This document shows positions 32,004-41,598 of a stretch of 44,444 nucleotides of DNA, piece by piece (the first letter of the stretch is position 1; each line of letters begins with the position of its first letter). The stretch is from Pseudobutyrivibrio sp. (GTDB lineage: Bacteria > Bacillota > Clostridia > Lachnospirales > Lachnospiraceae), in the NCBI GenBank assembly GCA_024697025.1, contig JAILGH010000105.1, positions 1 through 44,444 on the forward strand. The letters run 5' to 3'. Position numbers and translations under genes: made by a program. Below the pieces are notes generated by a model. The model worked only from the letters and a program-made list of their open reading frames with translations. It was not told where the DNA came from and did not search any database.

Positions 32004-33353
32004 ATGGTTTCTAAAAAGCAGAAATTTAGAACAGTTATTTTAGTATTAATTCTTGCAGCAGCCATCGTTGGTGGTGTGTTTGCAATCAGTTATTATAAGG
32101 GCGGAGTTACATTGCCATGGGAGCTTTCTACTGGCGCAAAAGAGGCTGAGCAGGTTCAGGAAGAGCCGGAGAAGCCACATGAGCTGGTGGTTAGAGTTGA
32201 GGAGGCAAAGCCTGAAACTACCGATGAGGATCCAAAGCCAGAGCAAGAGGCAGCACCTACAGTATCTAAGTTGGACTATTACGGCCCACTTGCTGTTTAT
32301 GATTCTTCACTTGTGGATTCCAAGGGCAATCCAGCTCAGCTTACTGGTGTTAGTTCTCACGGCCTTAGCTGGTTCCCAGAGTTTATCACTGCTGATTCAA
32401 TCAAGTCACTTAGAGAAAACTGGGGTATCAACGTTATCAGACTTGCAATGTACACCAGCGATTTCAACGGATATTGTGTCAGCGGAACGGACAATCAGCA
32501 GGTTTTAAAGGACAAGATTGACGAGGCAGTCAAGGCCGCTACAGACAACCAGATGTATGTCATCATAGATTGGCACACACTAAACGACAACAATCCAAAC
32601 ACATACAAGAGCGAGGCTATTCAGTTCTTTGGTGAGATGGTTCGTAAATATCAGGACAACGAAAATGTCATCTACGAGATTTGCAACGAGCCAAACGGTG
32701 ACACCACATGGGCAGACATCAAGGCATATGCAAACGAGGTTATCCCTGTAATTAGAAATGTGGATAGGGATGCCATTATTCTTGTGGGTACACCAAGCTG
32801 GTCAAGCGACCTTGCTTCAGTGGCAGCAGATCCACTTGCCTTTGAAAATATAATGTACACATATCATTTCTATGCAGCCAGCCACAAGACGGTAGAGCGA
32901 GACAAGCTTGTAGAGGCACTTGATGCAGGACTGCCTGTATTTATTTCTGAGTATGGCTATGTTGCAGCAGATGGAAATGGCAGCGTAGATACTGAGGAGG
33001 CAACCAAGTGGAATGATGTCATTAGGGCTTACAACCTTTCTTCTTGCATCTGGAACCTTTCAAACAAGGATGAGGGCTCTGCATTGATTAGTGCAGGCAG
33101 TGATGCCAAGGTTGATTTCACCTATGATGATTTGTCTGAGCAGGGCAAGTTCTTCTACGACAAGCTTGTGGCTGACAAGGAGTACAAGGCTTCAAACGCA
33201 GATAAGTCCGATGATTCTAACACAGATAAAAATGATAAAGAAGATTCTAAGGACAAGAGTTCTAAGGATAGGGATTCCAAGGATAAGAATTCAAATAGAG
33301 ATTCCAAAAACAAGGATTCTAAAGAAAAGGATGCTTCAAGAAGAAGCAACTAA
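32004..33353 (+). CDS. Membrane-anchored GH5 endoglucanase
   Basis: A 449-residue protein. Residues 11-30 form a membrane anchor, and an acidic Glu/Pro linker (45-88) leads to a GH5 catalytic domain (about 95-390, subfamily 2-like). The acid/base is E229 (YEICNEPNG) and the nucleophile E316 (FISEYGY); VIRLAMY, DWHTLNDNNP and YHFYA are further family motifs. It should cut beta-1,4-glucans (cellulose, mixed-linkage glucan) at the cell surface. The last 55 residues are a charged, repetitive Asp/Lys/Ser tail with no known domain. The gene lies 24 nt before the aminopeptidase gene. Confidence 0.92.
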   Translation: MVSKKQKFRTVILVLILAAAIVGGVFAISYYKGGVTLPWELSTGAKEAEQVQEEPEKPHELVVRVEEAKPETTDEDPKPEQEAAPTVSKLDYYGPLAVYDSSLVDSKGNPAQLTGVSSHGLSWFPEFITADSIKSLRENWGINVIRLAMYTSDFNGYCVSGTDNQQVLKDKIDEAVKAATDNQMYVIIDWHTLNDNNPNTYKSEAIQFFGEMVRKYQDNENVIYEICNEPNGDTTWADIKAYANEVIPVIRNVDRDAIILVGTPSWSSDLASVAADPLAFENIMYTYHFYAASHKTVERDKLVEALDAGLPVFISEYGYVAADGNGSVDTEEATKWNDVIRAYNLSSCIWNLSNKDEGSALISAGSDAKVDFTYDDLSEQGKFFYDKLVADKEYKASNADKSDDSNTDKNDKEDSKDKSSKDRDSKDKNSNRDSKNKDSKEKDASRRSN

Positions 33354-33377
33354 TATGTAACGTGGAGATTTGAGAAA

Positions 33378-35171
33378 ATGACAACTAACGAGAAAATTGC
33401 CAAGCTTAGAGAGCTTATGAATGAGCGCGGGATAGATATGTATCTCATTCCTACAGACGATTTTCATTCTTCAGAATATGTGGGCGAGCACTTCAAGGCC
33501 CGCAGCTTTATAACAGGCTTTACAGGCTCTGCAGGCACTGCAATCATCACTCAAAAGGAGGCCCACCTCTGGGCTGATGGCCGTTATTTTGTTCAGGCGG
33601 CAAAGCAGATTGCAGATTCAGAAATTATCTTGGAGCGCATGGGAGAGCCAGGGGTTCCTGAGGTAAGCGAGTTTATTGATAGTCACTTTTTAGATGGAGG
33701 TTGTCTTGGGTTTGATGGCCGCTGTGTTTCAGCTAAAAATGCGGCAAAATATTTTGATATAGCAACCGAACGAGGCGGAGAGCTCTATACCACAGAGGAT
33801 TTGGTGGACATGATTTGGGAGGACAGACCAGCTCTGCCACAGGCCACTACATGGGTCCTTGAGGATGAATACTCAGGGGAGAGCATGCACGCCAAGATTT
33901 ACCGCATCCGTGAAAAGATGAAAAAGAAAAAGGCTGACGCACATTTGATTTCTAGCCTTTATGACATTGCATATATTCTTAATATCAGAGGCAATGATAT
34001 TGAAAATGTGCCGGTTTTCCTTTCATTTTTATTTATCACAGATGACAGCGTAATTCTCTTTACTGACACCACCAACTGGCCAGAAGAGGTGATGAGCTAT
34101 CTTAACGAAAACAGCATAAAGCTTTACCCTTACAACATGGTTTACCACTATATGCAAAGTGCAGACGTGGCAGATCGCAGAGTACTTCTTGATACTAGCG
34201 TTATAAATTACAATCTGGTAAAGGCCCTTAAGAGCTCAGCTAAGATTGTTGATGGAAAGAATCCATCGGAGCTTATGCGCGCAATCAAAAATGAGACAGA
34301 AATCAAAAACACCAGAATTGCTCACATTAAGGACGGTGTAGCCTGCACCAAGGCAATCAAGTATGTTAAGGAAAACATTGGCAAGATTCCAATGACCGAG
34401 ATTACTGTTTCAGATTACTACGAAGCCAGAAGAAAGGAGCAGGAAAACTTCCTGGACCTTTCATTTGATACAATTTCAGCCTACGGACCAAATGCGGCAA
34501 TGATGCACTATAGCGCCAAGCCAGGTTCTGAGGCAACCCTTAAACCGGAGGGATTCCTCCTTGTTGATTCAGGAGCCCACTTCCTGGAAGGTACAACAGA
34601 TATCACACGTACCATTGCCCTGGGTCCACTTACTCAGCAGATGAAGGAATACTACACTGTCGTTTTGAGATGCCATCTTAGACTTATGGCGGCAAACTTC
34701 CCAAAGGGAGTTACTGGAGCCAATCTCGATGTGCTCTCAAGAGGTCCTGTCTGGGATATGGGGCTTGATTATCGCTGCGGCACAGGTCATGGCGTCGGTC
34801 ACATTCTCAATGTTCACGAGGGACCAAACAGCTTTAGGTGGAGAGTGGAAAAGGGAGCAAATGCAGCAGAGCTGGTTCCCGGCATGATTACTACAGATGA
34901 ACCGGGACTCTATATTGAGGACGGTTTTGGTATACGAATCGAGAATGAACTTCTTTGCGTAGCGGGCGAGACCACAGAGTATGGTGATTTCCGCCATTTC
35001 GAGGCAATCACTTACTGCCCAATTGATCTTGATCCGGTTATTCCAGAAATGCTCACAGAAGCAGAAAAGCAAACTCTCAACCAATATCACGCTATGGTTA
35101 GAGAAACATTAAAGCCTTACCTGACAGCCGAGGAGAATACTTGGCTTGAAAAGGAAACTAGAGAAATCTAG
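33378..35171 (+). CDS. pepP: Xaa-Pro aminopeptidase (M24B family)
   Basis: A 597-residue cytoplasmic metallopeptidase that removes N-terminal residues before proline. Two creatinase-like N-terminal domains (about 1-310) precede the pita-bread catalytic domain. The metal ligands lie in LVDSGAHFLEGTTDITRT (two Asp), GTGHGVGHILNVHEGP (His), TTDEPGLYIEDGFGIRIENE (two Glu). The length of about 600 matches the long bacterial and eukaryotic type. It probably lies in one transcript with the glucanase upstream; polA follows after 43 nt. Confidence 0.95.
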   Translation: MTTNEKIAKLRELMNERGIDMYLIPTDDFHSSEYVGEHFKARSFITGFTGSAGTAIITQKEAHLWADGRYFVQAAKQIADSEIILERMGEPGVPEVSEFIDSHFLDGGCLGFDGRCVSAKNAAKYFDIATERGGELYTTEDLVDMIWEDRPALPQATTWVLEDEYSGESMHAKIYRIREKMKKKKADAHLISSLYDIAYILNIRGNDIENVPVFLSFLFITDDSVILFTDTTNWPEEVMSYLNENSIKLYPYNMVYHYMQSADVADRRVLLDTSVINYNLVKALKSSAKIVDGKNPSELMRAIKNETEIKNTRIAHIKDGVACTKAIKYVKENIGKIPMTEITVSDYYEARRKEQENFLDLSFDTISAYGPNAAMMHYSAKPGSEATLKPEGFLLVDSGAHFLEGTTDITRTIALGPLTQQMKEYYTVVLRCHLRLMAANFPKGVTGANLDVLSRGPVWDMGLDYRCGTGHGVGHILNVHEGPNSFRWRVEKGANAAELVPGMITTDEPGLYIEDGFGIRIENELLCVAGETTEYGDFRHFEAITYCPIDLDPVIPEMLTEAEKQTLNQYHAMVRETLKPYLTAEENTWLEKETREI

Positions 35172-35214
35172 GCTTCCCCCAGGGGGCAGGCAATAAATAA
35201 AAAGGAACAACACT

Positions 35215-37920
35215 ATGAGCAAACTACTTTTAATGGATGGCCACAGCATCCTCAACAGAGCATTCTACGGCCTGCCAGATTTAACAAACTCAGCAGGAGA
35301 GCACACAGGAGCCATCTTTGGCTTTCTAAATATGATGTTTAAATTTATAGAGGATGAGCAGCCAGACAATTTTGCAGTTGCATTTGATGTTCATGCTCCA
35401 ACCTTCAGACACAAGATGTTTGATGGCTACAAGGGCACAAGAAAGCCTATGGCGCCAGAGCTTAAAGAGCAGGTGCCACGCATCCAGGAGATGCTTAAGG
35501 CTATGGGCGTCCCTGTTATTACATTAGAGGGCTGGGAGGCAGACGATATTCTTGGCACACTCTCACGTATAGGGGAGGCTCAGGGAATGGATGTCACCAT
35601 AGTTTCCGGCGACAGAGATTTATTGCAGCTTGCCACAGAAAAGGTAAAGATTTCTATTCCAAAGACCAAAAAGACCGGCACAGAAATCGAGCAGTATTTT
35701 GCAAAAGACGTATTTGAGCTTTATGGAGTTACTCCAAAGCAGTTTATAGATGTTAAGGCGCTTATGGGAGATGCCAGCGACAATATTCCTGGTGTAGAGG
35801 GGATTGGTGAAAAGACTGCCTCTGCACTTATCGCCCAGTATGGCTCAATCGAAGAATGCTATGCACACGTAGAGGAATTAAAGCCACCTAGAGCATCAAA
35901 GAATCTGGCTGCCCAGTGGGATACAGCTGTGCTTTCAAAAGAGCTTGCCACAATCAATCTTGAGGCACCAATAGAGCTTGAAAAGGACAGTACCAAGCTT
36001 GGCAACCTATTTACCGAAGAGGCATATTTGCTTTGCAAACGCTATGAGCTTAAGAAGCTTTTGCCTAGATTTGAGCAGACTGACACAGCAAAGGTACAGG
36101 ACAACACTTCCGAGTCCTTTAAACGTATATACGAATTGGCTGACGTTGAAAACTTCTTTGACAGCCTAAAAAAGACAGGCAAGGACTTTATCGGAGCCAG
36201 CATAATGGCAGATGATAATCTTGTTATAAAAGGTGTTGCACTTTCTTCCGGAGATGCAACCATTTACGTGGATACAGCGGGATTTATCACGGCAGACTAT
36301 TTGGGGCACAAGCTTATTGATGTCAGCAAGGCAGGAGTTAAGCTTTGCTTCTGGAATCTCAAGGATGCAATGCATGTGCTTTACAATCTTATGAGCGACT
36401 CTGAAAAGCAGGCAGTTGCAGAAAAGGGAGGCAAGGCTGAGATTTTCCCTAACGCTGTTGACGTGGCGGTGGCTACATATCTGCTTAATCCAACCAAAAA
36501 CGAATACACTGCAGACGATGTGGCAAATGAAATCCTGGGCATGATTATTCCTGCACAGGCAGATTTGTTTGGAAAGAAAAAGCTGGGAGACGCCCTTGAG
36601 GATGACAGCTTAATCCAGCAGGTTACCACCTACGCTTGCTATAATGCTTTTGTGGCACAGGCTGCATTTGGCAAGGTGATAGAAGAGGTGAAAGAAGCTG
36701 GAATGATTCGTATATTCGAAGAAATAGAGATGCCTCTTGTGTATACTCTTTTTGATATGGAGATTCAGGGTATTGCCATGGATTCCAAGGAGCTACATGA
36801 TTTTGGCCAGAAGCTTGCAATTCGTATAAGCGAATTAGAAAAAAGCATTTATAAACAGGCGGGCGAAGAGTTTAACATCAATTCTCCAAAGCAGCTTGGA
36901 GTTATCTTATTTGAAAAAATGGGTATTGAAGGTGGTAAGAAGACCAAGACCGGTTATTCCACCGCAGCAGAAGTCTTAGAGGAACTTTCTGCCACAAATC
37001 CTATAATATATGATATATTAGAGTACAGACAGTTAGCGAAGCTAAAGAGCACCTATGCAGATGGCCTTGCAGCCTGCGTTGACAGTGACGGCAGAGTTCG
37101 TTCCACATTCATGCAGACTGTTACAGCTACGGGGCGCATCAGCTCGACAGAGCCAAACCTACAAAACATTCCTATCAGAATGGAGCTTGGCCGCCAGATT
37201 CGCAAGGTGTTCTATCCAAAGGATGGCTGCATTTTTATTGATGCGGACTATTCACAGATAGAGCTTAGAGTGTTGGCCCATATGTCAGGGGACGAGAATC
37301 TTATCAATGCCTTCAAGGCGGGACAGGATATTCATCGTTCCACAGCATCCTTGGTTTTTAACACACCATTTGATGAGGTTACTGATTTGCAGCGACGTCG
37401 CGCAAAGGCAGTTAACTTTGGTATTGTTTACGGCATCAGTGCCTTTGGTCTTGCTAAGGATATAGGTGTTGGTCGTAAGGAAGCACAGGAGTATATAGAC
37501 AACTATTTCCTTGCATATCCAAAGATGCATGAGTTTTTAGAGGGGCTTAAGGCATCAGCAAAGGAGACCGGCTACGCCACAACCATGTATGGCAGACGCA
37601 GACCTATACCGGAGCTTAACAATTCCAACTTTATGACAAGGCAGTTTGGCGAGCGAGTTGCCATGAATTCACCAATTCAGGGTACAGCGGCGGATATTAT
37701 TAAGATTGCCATGGTCAATGTTCATGATAGACTTTTAAAAGAAGGCTTGAAGTCAAAGCTATTGTTGCAGGTTCATGATGAGCTTTTGATAGAGGCGTTG
37801 GAGACAGAACGCCAGCAGGTTGAGAAGGTAATAGCCGAAGAAATGGAGGGGGCAGCAACACTTGCAGTTTCCTTAGAAATTGATATGAATACTGGAAAGA
37901 ATTGGGCTGAATCGCATTAG
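35215..37920 (+). CDS. polA: DNA polymerase I
   Basis: A 901-residue repair and Okazaki-fragment polymerase. The 5'-3' exonuclease domain (about 1-290) has EGWEADDILGT, SGDRDLLQL and DVKALMGDASDNIPG. The 3'-5' exonuclease region (about 305-490) lacks the D-x-E motif, so proofreading is probably absent, as in Bacillus and Thermus enzymes. The polymerase domain has motif A (DADYSQIELRVLAHMSGDE), motif B (RRRAKAVNFGIVYGISAFGL) and motif C (LLQVHDELLIE). The proximity to coaE downstream is common in Lachnospiraceae. Confidence 0.98.
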   Translation: MSKLLLMDGHSILNRAFYGLPDLTNSAGEHTGAIFGFLNMMFKFIEDEQPDNFAVAFDVHAPTFRHKMFDGYKGTRKPMAPELKEQVPRIQEMLKAMGVPVITLEGWEADDILGTLSRIGEAQGMDVTIVSGDRDLLQLATEKVKISIPKTKKTGTEIEQYFAKDVFELYGVTPKQFIDVKALMGDASDNIPGVEGIGEKTASALIAQYGSIEECYAHVEELKPPRASKNLAAQWDTAVLSKELATINLEAPIELEKDSTKLGNLFTEEAYLLCKRYELKKLLPRFEQTDTAKVQDNTSESFKRIYELADVENFFDSLKKTGKDFIGASIMADDNLVIKGVALSSGDATIYVDTAGFITADYLGHKLIDVSKAGVKLCFWNLKDAMHVLYNLMSDSEKQAVAEKGGKAEIFPNAVDVAVATYLLNPTKNEYTADDVANEILGMIIPAQADLFGKKKLGDALEDDSLIQQVTTYACYNAFVAQAAFGKVIEEVKEAGMIRIFEEIEMPLVYTLFDMEIQGIAMDSKELHDFGQKLAIRISELEKSIYKQAGEEFNINSPKQLGVILFEKMGIEGGKKTKTGYSTAAEVLEELSATNPIIYDILEYRQLAKLKSTYADGLAACVDSDGRVRSTFMQTVTATGRISSTEPNLQNIPIRMELGRQIRKVFYPKDGCIFIDADYSQIELRVLAHMSGDENLINAFKAGQDIHRSTASLVFNTPFDEVTDLQRRRAKAVNFGIVYGISAFGLAKDIGVGRKEAQEYIDNYFLAYPKMHEFLEGLKASAKETGYATTMYGRRRPIPELNNSNFMTRQFGERVAMNSPIQGTAADIIKIAMVNVHDRLLKEGLKSKLLLQVHDELLIEALETERQQVEKVIAEEMEGAATLAVSLEIDMNTGKNWAESH

Positions 37921-37963
37921 AAGCCAGGCGATAAAGCTAAGGATTTTTGGTATTGATATATAA

Positions 37964-38017
37964 TTCTTGTTTTTAAAAGATATACAAGAACGAGGGGAGA
38001 AGGATTCTTGTTTTTTA
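37964..38017 (+). terminator. Terminator after polA, with an alternative pairing
   Basis: ACAAGAA (37984-37990) pairs with TTCTTGT (38005-38011), which runs into TTTTTT. The same ACAAGAA could pair instead with TTCTTGT at 37964-37970. Two exclusive hairpins would allow attenuation ahead of the DUF975 gene. Confidence 0.55.
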
Positions 38018-38082
38018 TCTATAAAACAGGAATCGTAGATTGTTAGTAGGGAAAAATTGAGTATTAGGAGGATAATTTAATC

Positions 38083-38793
38083 ATGGAATTTCCAAGAAAA
38101 CAAATCAAGGCTAACGCTAGAGCAGCCCTTAAAGGGTATTATTGGCCTTGTGTAGGCTACCCGCTTCTTGTAGGTTTAATTATTGGAGCAGTTGCAGGAG
38201 CTGCATCTTTTGCCGTTGCTGCAGTTACAGGGATTGGTTATGGTACAGGCTCTTTAGGTATGCTTACAGTCGGATTCATAATTGCTATCGCAATTGATTT
38301 AGCGATAACTTTTGTGTCTTTGGTGATTGCAGCAGGACAATGCCTATTCTTTTACAGAGCATATCGTGCAGAGCGTCCAGAGTTTGAAACATTCTTTGCA
38401 GGCTTCAAGAATGGTCAGGCATGGCACATCATTGGTGGGTTATTATTAATGTGCCTTAAGATTTTCCTTTGGAGCTTATTGCTATTCATTCCTGGAATAA
38501 TCAAGTCTTATGAGTACAGCATGGTACCATACCTTTTGATTGATGAGCCAAACCTTACAGTTTCAGAGTGCTTTAAGGCGTCAAAGCAGATGACAACTGG
38601 TTATAAGGGTGGTTTGTTTGTATTAGACCTTTCATTTATTGGATGGATGCTTTTGGCTTCAATTACAATGTGTTTAGTAGGAATTTTTTATGCATTCCCA
38701 TATTACACTCTTGCATCAGCAGGCGCTTATGATTTCTTAAAGACAACTCGTTTTGAGCAGTCATCTCAGGAGGCAGTAGCTGAGCAGGCGTAA
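38083..38793 (+). CDS. DUF975 family membrane protein
   Basis: A 236-residue protein with about five to six membrane helices. It matches DUF975: an N-terminal KQIKANARAALKGYYW, a central RAYRAERPEFETFFAGFKNG loop, and LFIPGIIKSYEYSMVPYLL plus a SECFKASKQMTTGYK loop. Function unknown. AGGAGG lies upstream of ATG 38083. It precedes coaE by 23 nt and is probably cotranscribed with it. Confidence 0.88.
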   Translation: MEFPRKQIKANARAALKGYYWPCVGYPLLVGLIIGAVAGAASFAVAAVTGIGYGTGSLGMLTVGFIIAIAIDLAITFVSLVIAAGQCLFFYRAYRAERPEFETFFAGFKNGQAWHIIGGLLLMCLKIFLWSLLLFIPGIIKSYEYSMVPYLLIDEPNLTVSECFKASKQMTTGYKGGLFVLDLSFIGWMLLASITMCLVGIFYAFPYYTLASAGAYDFLKTTRFEQSSQEAVAEQA

Positions 38794-38816
38794 GATTTAG
38801 AGGTTTTTATCACTAT

Positions 38817-39413
38817 ATGAAGTTTATAGGGATTACAGGGGGCATCGGAGCTGGAAAGAGCACGGTGCTCTCTTTGTTAAAGGATAATTTCAATTGTAAA
38901 GTTTTGCTGGCAGATGAGGTGGCAGCAGAGCTTATGACACCGGGGCATCAGTGTTTTGATGACGTGGTGGCTTTGTCGTGGCCAGAATCGATTTTGTCTA
39001 AGGAAGGCACAATCGACAGACCTCTTATGGCAAAGTTTATGTTTAACGACGATAGTTTGAGACAGCAGGTAAACAACATTGTACATCCCGCTGTAGAAAA
39101 AGAAGTACTAAATCAAGTGGCTGAGGAGAGGAAGAAACACAAGATAGAGTATTTTTTCTTTGAAGCTGCATTGCTCATAGAATGTGGATATGGTAAACTT
39201 GTGGATGAGATGTGGTACATTCATGCCAGTCCCAAGGTGCGCACTGAAAGGCTGATGGAGTCCCGAGGATACTCCAAGGAGCGCATCGAAAACACATTAA
39301 AAGCTCAGCGTTCAGACGAGAGCTTTAGAGCAAACAGCGATTGTGTTATTGATAATAGTGGCACTAAGGAGCAGACTCTTGCTCAACTTAGGGTCTTACT
39401 TAATAAAAGTTAA
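38817..39413 (+). CDS. coaE: Dephospho-CoA kinase
   Basis: A 198-residue P-loop kinase for the last step of coenzyme A synthesis, phosphorylation of the ribose 3'-OH. The Walker A motif is GGIGAGKST (residues 8-16). LADEVAAELMTPG, DRPLMAKFMFND and HPAVEKEV are further family blocks, and ESRGYSKERIENTLKAQRSDE is the lid region. Length is typical. It lies between DUF975 and the FtsA-like gene, all in one direction with short gaps. Confidence 0.96.
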   Translation: MKFIGITGGIGAGKSTVLSLLKDNFNCKVLLADEVAAELMTPGHQCFDDVVALSWPESILSKEGTIDRPLMAKFMFNDDSLRQQVNNIVHPAVEKEVLNQVAEERKKHKIEYFFFEAALLIECGYGKLVDEMWYIHASPKVRTERLMESRGYSKERIENTLKAQRSDESFRANSDCVIDNSGTKEQTLAQLRVLLNKS

Positions 39414-39431
39414 CGTAGAGGGGATTGTTCT

Positions 39432-41513
39432 ATGGAAAAGAAGGATATAGTATTTGGCTTGGATATCGGTACCAGAAATGTCATTGGTACAGTAGGATAT
39501 CTTGATGGCGATGAGTTTCATGTAATCGCCCAGTGCTTAAAGGAGCATGACACCAGAGCAATGTTGGACGGTCAGATTCACGATATTGCCCGTGTTGGTG
39601 TTACCTGCGAGGACGTAAAGGTTGAATTAGAGCAGATGACAGGCCTTACTCTTACAGAGGTTTGTATAGCTGCTGCTGGTCGTGTTCTTCGTACAATAAC
39701 TACACATGTAGATATGGAATACCCTGAGGAGACAGTGGTTACCGGAGAGGATTTGCATACCCTTGATATGATGGGTATTGAGCAGGCCGGCAAGGAAATC
39801 AAGGGTGACGAGGATAACAAGTACAAGTTTTTCTGTGTAGGTTATTCTACTGTCAAATATTATTTGAACGGCGATCCATTCACATCTCTAGAGGATCACA
39901 AGGCAGATGTGATTGGTGAGGATATAATCGTAACATTCCTTCCAGAGGATGTTGTAGATGGTCTTTATGCAGCAGTGGGCAAGGCTGGCCTTTCAGTTGC
40001 CAACCTTACATTGGAGCCTATAGCTGCTATCAATGTTGCCATTCCACAGAATTTTAGAATGCTTAACATTGCCCTTATTGATGTAGGCGCAGGCACATCG
40101 GATATCTGTGTTACAAGAGATGGCAGTATCATTGCTTACGGTATGATTCCTATGGCAGGCGACGAGCTTACAGAGGTACTTGTTCACGAGTATCTAGTTG
40201 ATTTTGCTACAGCCGAGTCAATCAAGAGAGCCTCTACCGAGGGCGGCGAGATAACCTACGAGGATATCATGGGTATCAGTCACACAATCAATTCTGAGGA
40301 TGTTTGGAAATTAACTACTCCAGTTATGCAAAAGATTGCAGCAGAGGTTGCATCTAAAATTAAAGAGTTAAATGGTGGCAAGTCTGTTTCTGCTGCCTTT
40401 GTAGTTGGTGGTGGCGGCAAGATTCATGGCTTTACAGACGCCCTTGCCAAGGATTTAAAGATTGTTCCAGAGCGTGTTGCCCTTCGTGGTGAGGAAGTAA
40501 TGAAAAATATTGTCTTTGAGCAGGACGATATTGAAAAGGATTCACTCCTTGTTACACCTATTGGAATTTGCTTGAACTACTTTGAGACTAAGAACAACTT
40601 TATCATGATTCACTTTAATGGTGAGATGATGAAGCTTTACGATAATGGTCAGCTTACAATTGTGGACGCAGCTATGCAGGCAGGTTTTTCTGCAGAGCAG
40701 CTCTTCCCACGCCGTGGTCGCGAAATCAACTTTACAGTCAACGGCGTATCCCGCATGATTCGCGGTACCGAGGGCGAGTCAGCTGTTGTTACAATGAACG
40801 GCAAGCCTGTTGGTATCAACACTCCACTGGAGTTCAACTGTGAGATAGAGCTTACACCTTCAACTGTTGGTGCAGGCGGCAATGGCACAATCGCAGACCT
40901 TGCAGAGTTTACAACTGAGTATCTATACTTTACAGTTTGCGGACATCGCGTTAAGTGCCCTAAGTTTGTAGAGGTCAACGGTTCTATGGAGCCTCCATCA
41001 TATTCTGTAAAGGAAGGTGACGTCATCGAGACTCGCCCATTCTATACAGTAGGCCAGTTGGCTGAGTTTATGGATGTTACTATAGACGAAAGATACGAGA
41101 TATTAGTTAATAATCGTCCATCTTCAATGGACTCATTAGTATACGAGAACTTCGTAATCGACTGGACAACAACCAGTCCTACTGCCTATGCTAATCAGTA
41201 TATGGTTGCAGACGGCGAGGGTTTGCCAGAGGATTACGAGCCAGCACCGGCTGAGCCGACCAACATCACCGATATCCGCACCAAGATGAAGGTTGAGACC
41301 GTTGACATGCCAATCAAAATCAACGGCAAGGAAATGGTGCTTTCAGGCAAAAAGGATTACATCTTTGTAGATGTTTACGACCTCATAAACTTCGACCCAT
41401 CCGAGAGCAACGGACGACCACTTGTCATCAAAATCAATGGCCAAAAGTGTGGCTACGCCGCCGAACTCCACTCTAATGATGAAGTAGAAGTTTATTGGGA
41501 AAATGACATTTAA
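39432..41513 (+). CDS. FtsA-like actin-fold ATPase with long C-terminal extension
   Basis: A 693-residue protein. Residues 1-340 form an FtsA/PilM-type actin fold: GLDIGTRNVIGTVG (phosphate 1), LEPIAAINVAIP, LIDVGAGTSDICV (phosphate 2) and FVVGGGGKIHGF (adenosine). An SHS2-like insert lies at about 85-180. FtsA is usually about 420 residues; here roughly 330 extra residues form two or three beta-rich units, the last ending YAAELHSNDEVEVYWENDI. It may organise the divisome, a pilus or a lineage-specific envelope machine. It lies 18 nt behind coaE. The true role is uncertain. Confidence 0.82.
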   Translation: MEKKDIVFGLDIGTRNVIGTVGYLDGDEFHVIAQCLKEHDTRAMLDGQIHDIARVGVTCEDVKVELEQMTGLTLTEVCIAAAGRVLRTITTHVDMEYPEETVVTGEDLHTLDMMGIEQAGKEIKGDEDNKYKFFCVGYSTVKYYLNGDPFTSLEDHKADVIGEDIIVTFLPEDVVDGLYAAVGKAGLSVANLTLEPIAAINVAIPQNFRMLNIALIDVGAGTSDICVTRDGSIIAYGMIPMAGDELTEVLVHEYLVDFATAESIKRASTEGGEITYEDIMGISHTINSEDVWKLTTPVMQKIAAEVASKIKELNGGKSVSAAFVVGGGGKIHGFTDALAKDLKIVPERVALRGEEVMKNIVFEQDDIEKDSLLVTPIGICLNYFETKNNFIMIHFNGEMMKLYDNGQLTIVDAAMQAGFSAEQLFPRRGREINFTVNGVSRMIRGTEGESAVVTMNGKPVGINTPLEFNCEIELTPSTVGAGGNGTIADLAEFTTEYLYFTVCGHRVKCPKFVEVNGSMEPPSYSVKEGDVIETRPFYTVGQLAEFMDVTIDERYEILVNNRPSSMDSLVYENFVIDWTTTSPTAYANQYMVADGEGLPEDYEPAPAEPTNITDIRTKMKVETVDMPIKINGKEMVLSGKKDYIFVDVYDLINFDPSESNGRPLVIKINGQKCGYAAELHSNDEVEVYWENDI

Positions 41514-41535
41514 AATCGAGCAAAGCGAAGATTTT
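41512..41535 (+). terminator. Possible terminator after the FtsA-like gene
   Basis: AAAATC at 41512-41517 (overlapping the stop) can pair with GATTTT at 41530-41535, with TCG/CGA extending the stem; the T run is short. GGCCGAAGGTCGACGAC follows. It looks more like a repeated-sequence fragment than a strong terminator. Confidence 0.35.
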
Positions 41536-41598
41536 GAACATCAGGAGGCCGAAGGTCGACGACAAAATGAGATTATATAATAGTTAGGATTTAAAAGA

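Noticed and set aside
32053-32508. 151-codon frame in another phase of the GH5 gene
   Set aside because: It fully overlaps the clearly recognised glucanase and has no family features.
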